Of a stretch of DNA of 47,434 nucleotides, positions 44,343 through 47,434 are shown piece by piece. This DNA comes from Candidatus Coprousia avicola. Its GTDB lineage: Bacteria; Actinomycetota; Coriobacteriia; Coriobacteriales; Coriobacteriaceae. The stretch is from positions 1 to 47,434 of the forward strand of contig DVMF01000064.1 in NCBI GenBank assembly GCA_018715125.1, written 5' to 3'. Position 1 is the stretch's first letter. Each line of letters begins with the position of its first letter. Made by a program: the position numbers and the translations under genes. The notes below the pieces were generated by a model. It was given only the letters and a program-made list of their open reading frames with translations. It did not search any database and was not told the origin of the DNA.

Positions 44343-45065
44343 ATGAGAAAGCACATGATAGGGAAGGGCGCTATGGGTCTGACGAGAAGAGCTTTCCTCA
44401 CCAGTGCGGTAACGGTCGGAATTGGCATGCTGTTGCCCGATAAGGCAAATGCTGAGCCCAATGCCTTTCTGTATGCTGAAAGTCCGACTGTATATGGTTA
44501 CAGCACCGATGGATATTATCAGTTTTCCGGCAACATGCAGCTGGGGGTTGAGGAGGGTGCGCGTTCAACTCTATGGACGAATTTTGAGTGCAACCGCATT
44601 TGTGCGGAGGGATCGATACTGACCATCGCTTGGATTCAATATGGAATTGAGATGGTGGCAACAACTCGGGATTTGAATGAGGCAAGGACGGATCGTCGCT
44701 ATGTGACAACGGTGTGCAATCATACGAACAACTATGGCGCGGGAGTCATCGGTTACTCCCAGGTCTTTTTAGATCAAGTCGCTGGGGGCAATCTGGACTA
44801 TGGGACCGTCAGCGCTGGTCCATTTGTAAACTCATCGGCTGAGTCGTTCAATTTCTCCTCAGGCTCAGGGAGGTTTCCGGCTCGGGGAACGAAAGGCGAG
44901 CACGGGGAAATACAGCTTGACGATATTTTGTATCCGACGGCAATCGATCGGCGGGAGCGCTCTCAGTATTTTGGCAAGCATGCTGGAAAGGTCTACATCC
45001 CCTTGTATAAGCGGGGTAGCGATGAGGTCATTGGGAGATACGGAATAGACAACACGCTTTCATAG
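44343..45065 (+). CDS. Tat-exported protein of unknown function
   Basis: The 240-residue product starts with RKHMIGKGAMGLTRRAFLTS, a twin-arginine motif (TRRAFL), then a hydrophobic core and ANA|E as a likely signal peptidase site. Mature text includes GYYQFSGNMQLGVEEGAR, two cysteines (CNRICAE) and a third in TTVCNHTNNYG, and ends YGIDNTLS. No family is recognised. The ATG at 44343 is chosen over the overlapping GTG at 44340 because AAGGGGG lies a few bases upstream. It is divergent from the peptidoglycan-binding gene; a shared role at the cell wall is inferred only. Confidence 0.65.
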   Translation: MRKHMIGKGAMGLTRRAFLTSAVTVGIGMLLPDKANAEPNAFLYAESPTVYGYSTDGYYQFSGNMQLGVEEGARSTLWTNFECNRICAEGSILTIAWIQYGIEMVATTRDLNEARTDRRYVTTVCNHTNNYGAGVIGYSQVFLDQVAGGNLDYGTVSAGPFVNSSAESFNFSSGSGRFPARGTKGEHGEIQLDDILYPTAIDRRERSQYFGKHAGKVYIPLYKRGSDEVIGRYGIDNTLS

Positions 45066-45389
45066 GTGATGATGGCTACAGTGTCTCGGCTTTCTAGTAT
45101 GTGTCTCGGCGGCACTGGGGTCTACTGTGCGGGTTTGCCACAGGTGTGTCCAGAGCGAGCCGACGCTGGTTTTGACGGTGGGTCCGACCTTTATTAGTGC
45201 GGGGCTAACGGTTGCTTGTCACAATCGGCACGCTTTACTTTGCTGGTGGTCTCCGTGGCGACGACGTCCGCTTGTGCTGATCTAGTAGTGGGCTCGCGCG
45301 GGAAAGAGCTCGCTCAACGGTCTTCACGCTTTCTGCATGCTGCTATATAATCTCATAAGATGATATTCAGAATATAGAAAGTATTGTCT
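45066..45389. other. Intergenic region before the radical SAM gene
   Basis: The 324 bases hold a short frame (45069-45197, 42 codons, three Cys) without a good ribosome-binding site, a 10-base direct repeat GTGTCTCGGC at 45081-45090 and 45101-45110, and the promoter at 45323-45351. I see nothing else; a decayed element is possible. Confidence 0.4.
45323..45351 (+). promoter_or_regulatory. Promoter of the radical SAM gene
   Basis: TTCACG (45323-45328) and a perfect TATAAT (45346-45351) are exactly 17 bases apart. The leader would be about 32 bases, with AGAAAG before the ATG at 45390. Confidence 0.7.
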
Positions 45390-46619
45390 ATGCATCTTGG
45401 CGAGCATATTGTACGGTTTTCGATGGGCTCGATTCCGGTAGTGGGGAATACCGTTGCCGGTGCTATCGTCGGGCTCACTCCGAGTGGGGCACAGCTGTGC
45501 GACCGGATGCTCGAGCAGGATGTTGCCGAGACCGAGGTCCCGAACGATTGCCGGGAGTTAGTTGAGTATCTACAGGCGCACGGGTTTTTAGCGAGTCAAA
45601 ACGCCGTGCGAGAAACCTCAATAAAAAGCGCGTATCTGCATGTGACGAACCGATGCAATCTGGATTGCATTGGGTGCTACTCGCGCGACAGCGCTCGTAA
45701 TCGGGCGGAAGACCCGTCGTTGGAGGATCTTCAGCGCGCAGTGCGACTTCTGGCCGACCTCGGCATCACTCAGCTGATCATCTCTGGCGGTGAGCCATTT
45801 ATGCGCGGCGATCTCGCAGAGATTGCTCGAACTGCAAAAGAGTGCGGCGTGGCAAAGGTTGTTGTGCTGACCAACGGGATGCTTTGCTCGCAAGAGCGTT
45901 TGGTCGAACTGCAGGGTGTCGTCGATACGATTTCCGTTTCATTCGATGGGGCCTCGGCTGAAGACCCGGCGTTTATTCGGGGCTCGCAGCTTTATCGACG
46001 GTTGGTTTCTGCAGTGCGGGACATTACAGATGCAGGCATCCACGCACATATCCTAGTCACGCTCCATGCCAAGAATATCGAAGACGTTCCTCGATATCTG
46101 ACGTTGGGTGAGATGCTTAAGGCCACGGTTGGATTTAGCCTGCTGAGCGGCAGAGAGAGCGAGCTTGGTGACCTGTATCCTTCGGAGGGCTGTCTTGCTC
46201 GACTTGCTGAGATCATGTTTGAGCATAATGCCAGCAACGGAGATGGCGCGGTAGCGCATACCGAGGACGTTGGATTGCGTGCGTGTGTATCGTGCGGCGC
46301 GGGCAGGACGGGCGTTAGCGTTGCAGCCGATGGATCGATCTATCCGTGTCACATGCTGCAGCATCCAGAGTTCTGCCTTGGTAATGCGTTTTGTGACACC
46401 GAGGGCCACCTGAGGAAGGAAATAGCAAGGTTCGTACTGCCAACGGTTGACGAAATGGCTGGATGTTCATCATGTGACAAGCGCTACTTGTGTGGAGGTG
46501 GTTGCAGGGCAAGAGCGTATAGGCAGTATGACGAGATTGAGAAAAAAGACCCCTACTGCACTTTCTACCGCAATATTATTTGTGCTGCGGTAGAGGAGCT
46601 CAATGACACATATCACTAG
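45390..46619 (+). CDS. Radical SAM/SPASM peptide maturase with N-terminal PqqD-like part
   Basis: A 409-residue radical SAM enzyme. Residues 1 to about 70 look like a PqqD/RRE leader-binding domain (VVGNTVAGAIVGLTPSGAQL, then LVEYLQAHGFL). The radical SAM cluster cysteines are C89, C93 and C96 in CNLDCIGCYS; ISGGEPFMRGDL is the usual SAM-binding region. The C-terminal SPASM part has CVSCGAGRTG, YPCHMLQHPEFCLGNAF, then CSSCDKRYLCGGGCRARAY and DPYCTFY, enough cysteines for auxiliary Fe-S clusters. Such enzymes modify ribosomally made peptides. The ATG at 45390 is chosen over TTG 45384 by AGAAAG spacing. A small peptide gene starts 7 bp after the stop. Confidence 0.88.
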   Translation: MHLGEHIVRFSMGSIPVVGNTVAGAIVGLTPSGAQLCDRMLEQDVAETEVPNDCRELVEYLQAHGFLASQNAVRETSIKSAYLHVTNRCNLDCIGCYSRDSARNRAEDPSLEDLQRAVRLLADLGITQLIISGGEPFMRGDLAEIARTAKECGVAKVVVLTNGMLCSQERLVELQGVVDTISVSFDGASAEDPAFIRGSQLYRRLVSAVRDITDAGIHAHILVTLHAKNIEDVPRYLTLGEMLKATVGFSLLSGRESELGDLYPSEGCLARLAEIMFEHNASNGDGAVAHTEDVGLRACVSCGAGRTGVSVAADGSIYPCHMLQHPEFCLGNAFCDTEGHLRKEIARFVLPTVDEMAGCSSCDKRYLCGGGCRARAYRQYDEIEKKDPYCTFYRNIICAAVEELNDTYH

Positions 46620-46625
46620 GAGGCT

Positions 46626-46706
46626 ATGATGCTTTTTGTAATTCAGTCTGTCAAAGAAGAATTCCCGGTTTGCGTACCTGTCGGGGGCATTGTGATTGGT
46701 TTCTAA
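46626..46706 (+). CDS. Candidate RiPP precursor peptide, 25-26 residues
   Basis: A perfect AGGAGG (46618-46623) overlaps the stop codon of the radical SAM gene and leads to ATG 46626 or, with better spacing, ATG 46629. The peptide is hydrophobic with a charged middle (KEE) and ends EEFPVCVPVGGIVIGF, with one cysteine, then TAA. Position, coupling and the PqqD-like domain on the enzyme suggest it is the substrate. No known precursor family is recognised. A weak dyad ATTGGTT/AACCATT spans the stop codon. Confidence 0.6.
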   Translation: MMLFVIQSVKEEFPVCVPVGGIVIGF

Positions 46707-46741
46707 CCATTAATGTGGGCCGATTGAAAGGTTGACGAAGG

Positions 46742-47242
46742 ATGACAGATGGTCGCGCTAAGACACGCTGGCTCACCATCGCGTTGGTCGTTTCTTGTGC
46801 AGCCGCGACGGTGGGTGTTCTTTTTAACTGCATTATTACTGTTATGCAAGTTGACGCTCTGTTAGCCAGTCCTGTCTTATCTTGGGATGCAGAGCTTCTG
46901 CGCTTGTGCGGTGTGGATTTAGCTGGCACTGTTGCTGACCTTGTATTTCTCGCAGCATTTATAACGCTTGCCGCAGTGGTACTTCGGAACAAAGATATGT
47001 TTGGCAAAACGCAAACAAGATGTCTGCTTTGCGTGGCGGTCGCGGCGTGTATAAAAGCGCTACTTGGTCTTGCTTTGCCGTCGATTCAGCTACCAGAAAA
47101 TGTCGAAGGGTTTATCGGTCCCGTTGCCATCGCTCCCACGTTAGATCTTCGTCTGCTTTCGTTCTCGTTTATGTTTTTTGCGCTTGCCGGTATTTTCGAG
47201 TACGGTAGAATTCTGCAGGAAGACTCAGACAACATTCTGTAG
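46742..47242 (+). CDS. DUF2975 membrane protein
   Basis: A 166-residue protein with four helices (about 11-35, 57-82, 92-112 and 132-152) and the family-like C-terminus FEYGRILQEDSDNIL. DUF2975 genes are often followed by a small XRE-type regulator, and that is so here (47262). The function is unknown. GACGAAGG precedes the ATG. The 120 bp upstream hold the peptide gene. It might be independent of the radical SAM pair or act as membrane immunity; neither can be shown here. Confidence 0.8.
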   Translation: MTDGRAKTRWLTIALVVSCAAATVGVLFNCIITVMQVDALLASPVLSWDAELLRLCGVDLAGTVADLVFLAAFITLAAVVLRNKDMFGKTQTRCLLCVAVAACIKALLGLALPSIQLPENVEGFIGPVAIAPTLDLRLLSFSFMFFALAGIFEYGRILQEDSDNIL

Positions 47243-47261
47243 CAGGTATGGGAGGACGTCA

Positions 47262-47434
47262 GTGCCTATCGTCATGCGTCTCGATCGAGTTATGGCGGAT
47301 CGCAAGATGTCCTCCCTTGAACTTGCTGAGAAGGTTGGCATTTCTCCTGTTAATATCTCGCGCATCAAGACGGGTCGCCTCAAGGGTATCCGATTCTCTA
47401 CGCTGACCGCCATGTGCGAGGCGCTCCATTGCAA
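47262..47434 (+). CDS. XRE/YozG-like DNA-binding protein, N-terminal part
   Basis: The window ends inside this gene; 57 complete codons are visible. The GTG at 47262 has GGGAGG 6 bases upstream. The text is a helix-turn-helix of the Cro/C1 type: RLDRVMADRKMSSLELAEKV, then GISPVNISRIKTGRLKGIRF and STLTAMCEALHC. Small regulators of this kind usually follow DUF2975 genes and are about 65-80 residues long. It probably controls its own pair. Confidence 0.85.
   Translation, partial: MPIVMRLDRVMADRKMSSLELAEKVGISPVNISRIKTGRLKGIRFSTLTAMCEALHC

Noticed and set aside
45069-45197. 42-codon frame with three Cys before the radical SAM gene, as the RiPP precursor
   Set aside because: No good Shine-Dalgarno sequence, and it lies upstream of the TATAAT promoter of the maturase, so it would not be in the same transcript. 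The coupled downstream peptide is better supported.

Overview
The window looks like a chromosomal segment of a high-GC Gram-positive bacterium, most likely a gut coriobacterium of the Collinsella type. This is an inference from protein sequence character, the codon bias towards G/C in third positions, and the gene order; no 16S gene is present. No rRNA, tRNA, CRISPR array or complete insertion sequence was seen.

Region 1 (1-10.2 kb) is the end of the spc/alpha ribosomal operon: rplO (partial), secY, adk, map, infA, rpmJ, rpsM, rpsK, rpsD, rpoA, rplQ. It is followed at the usual syntenic position by an energy-coupling factor (ECF) transporter and truA. The ECF module is one polypeptide that joins both ATPases and the EcfT membrane protein.

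Region 2 (10.3-24.6 kb) holds a glycosyltransferase, argR with a tiny overlapping membrane peptide gene, a class A penicillin-binding protein, a U32 peptidase-family protein, a polytopic membrane protein, tyrS, a membrane-anchored lipase-like protein, a LysR regulator and a putative ABC-type permease.

Region 3 (24.2-29.4 kb) is an apparent sensory or osmotic module. A Tat-type lipoprotein solute-binding protein is followed 15 bp later by a 1038-residue MscS-family channel carrying two extracytoplasmic Cache-like sensor domains. Two related four-helix membrane proteins flank it on the other strand.

Region 4 (29.7-41.7 kb) is housekeeping: adenine deaminase, HAD phosphatase, citrate synthase, ACT-domain protein, rpmE with a tandem-hairpin leader, secA, prfB and a YitT-type membrane protein. 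RF2 has SPT in place of the usual SPF recognition tripeptide.

Region 5 (41.2-47.4 kb) is visibly more A+T-rich and looks accessory. It contains a peptidoglycan-binding/DUF1906 glycoside-hydrolase-like protein with a membrane partner, a divergent Tat-exported protein of unknown function, and a radical SAM/SPASM maturase. A strong Shine-Dalgarno sequence overlapping the maturase stop codon leads into a 25-26 residue peptide gene. This is the best candidate in the window for an undescribed ribosomal peptide (RiPP) system. A DUF2975 membrane protein and a partial XRE regulator follow.

Two dispersed copies of a long hairpin repeat sit at convergent gene ends (12.07 and 28.79 kb), and a 19-bp perfect inverted repeat brackets a structured segment at 19.93-20.06 kb.
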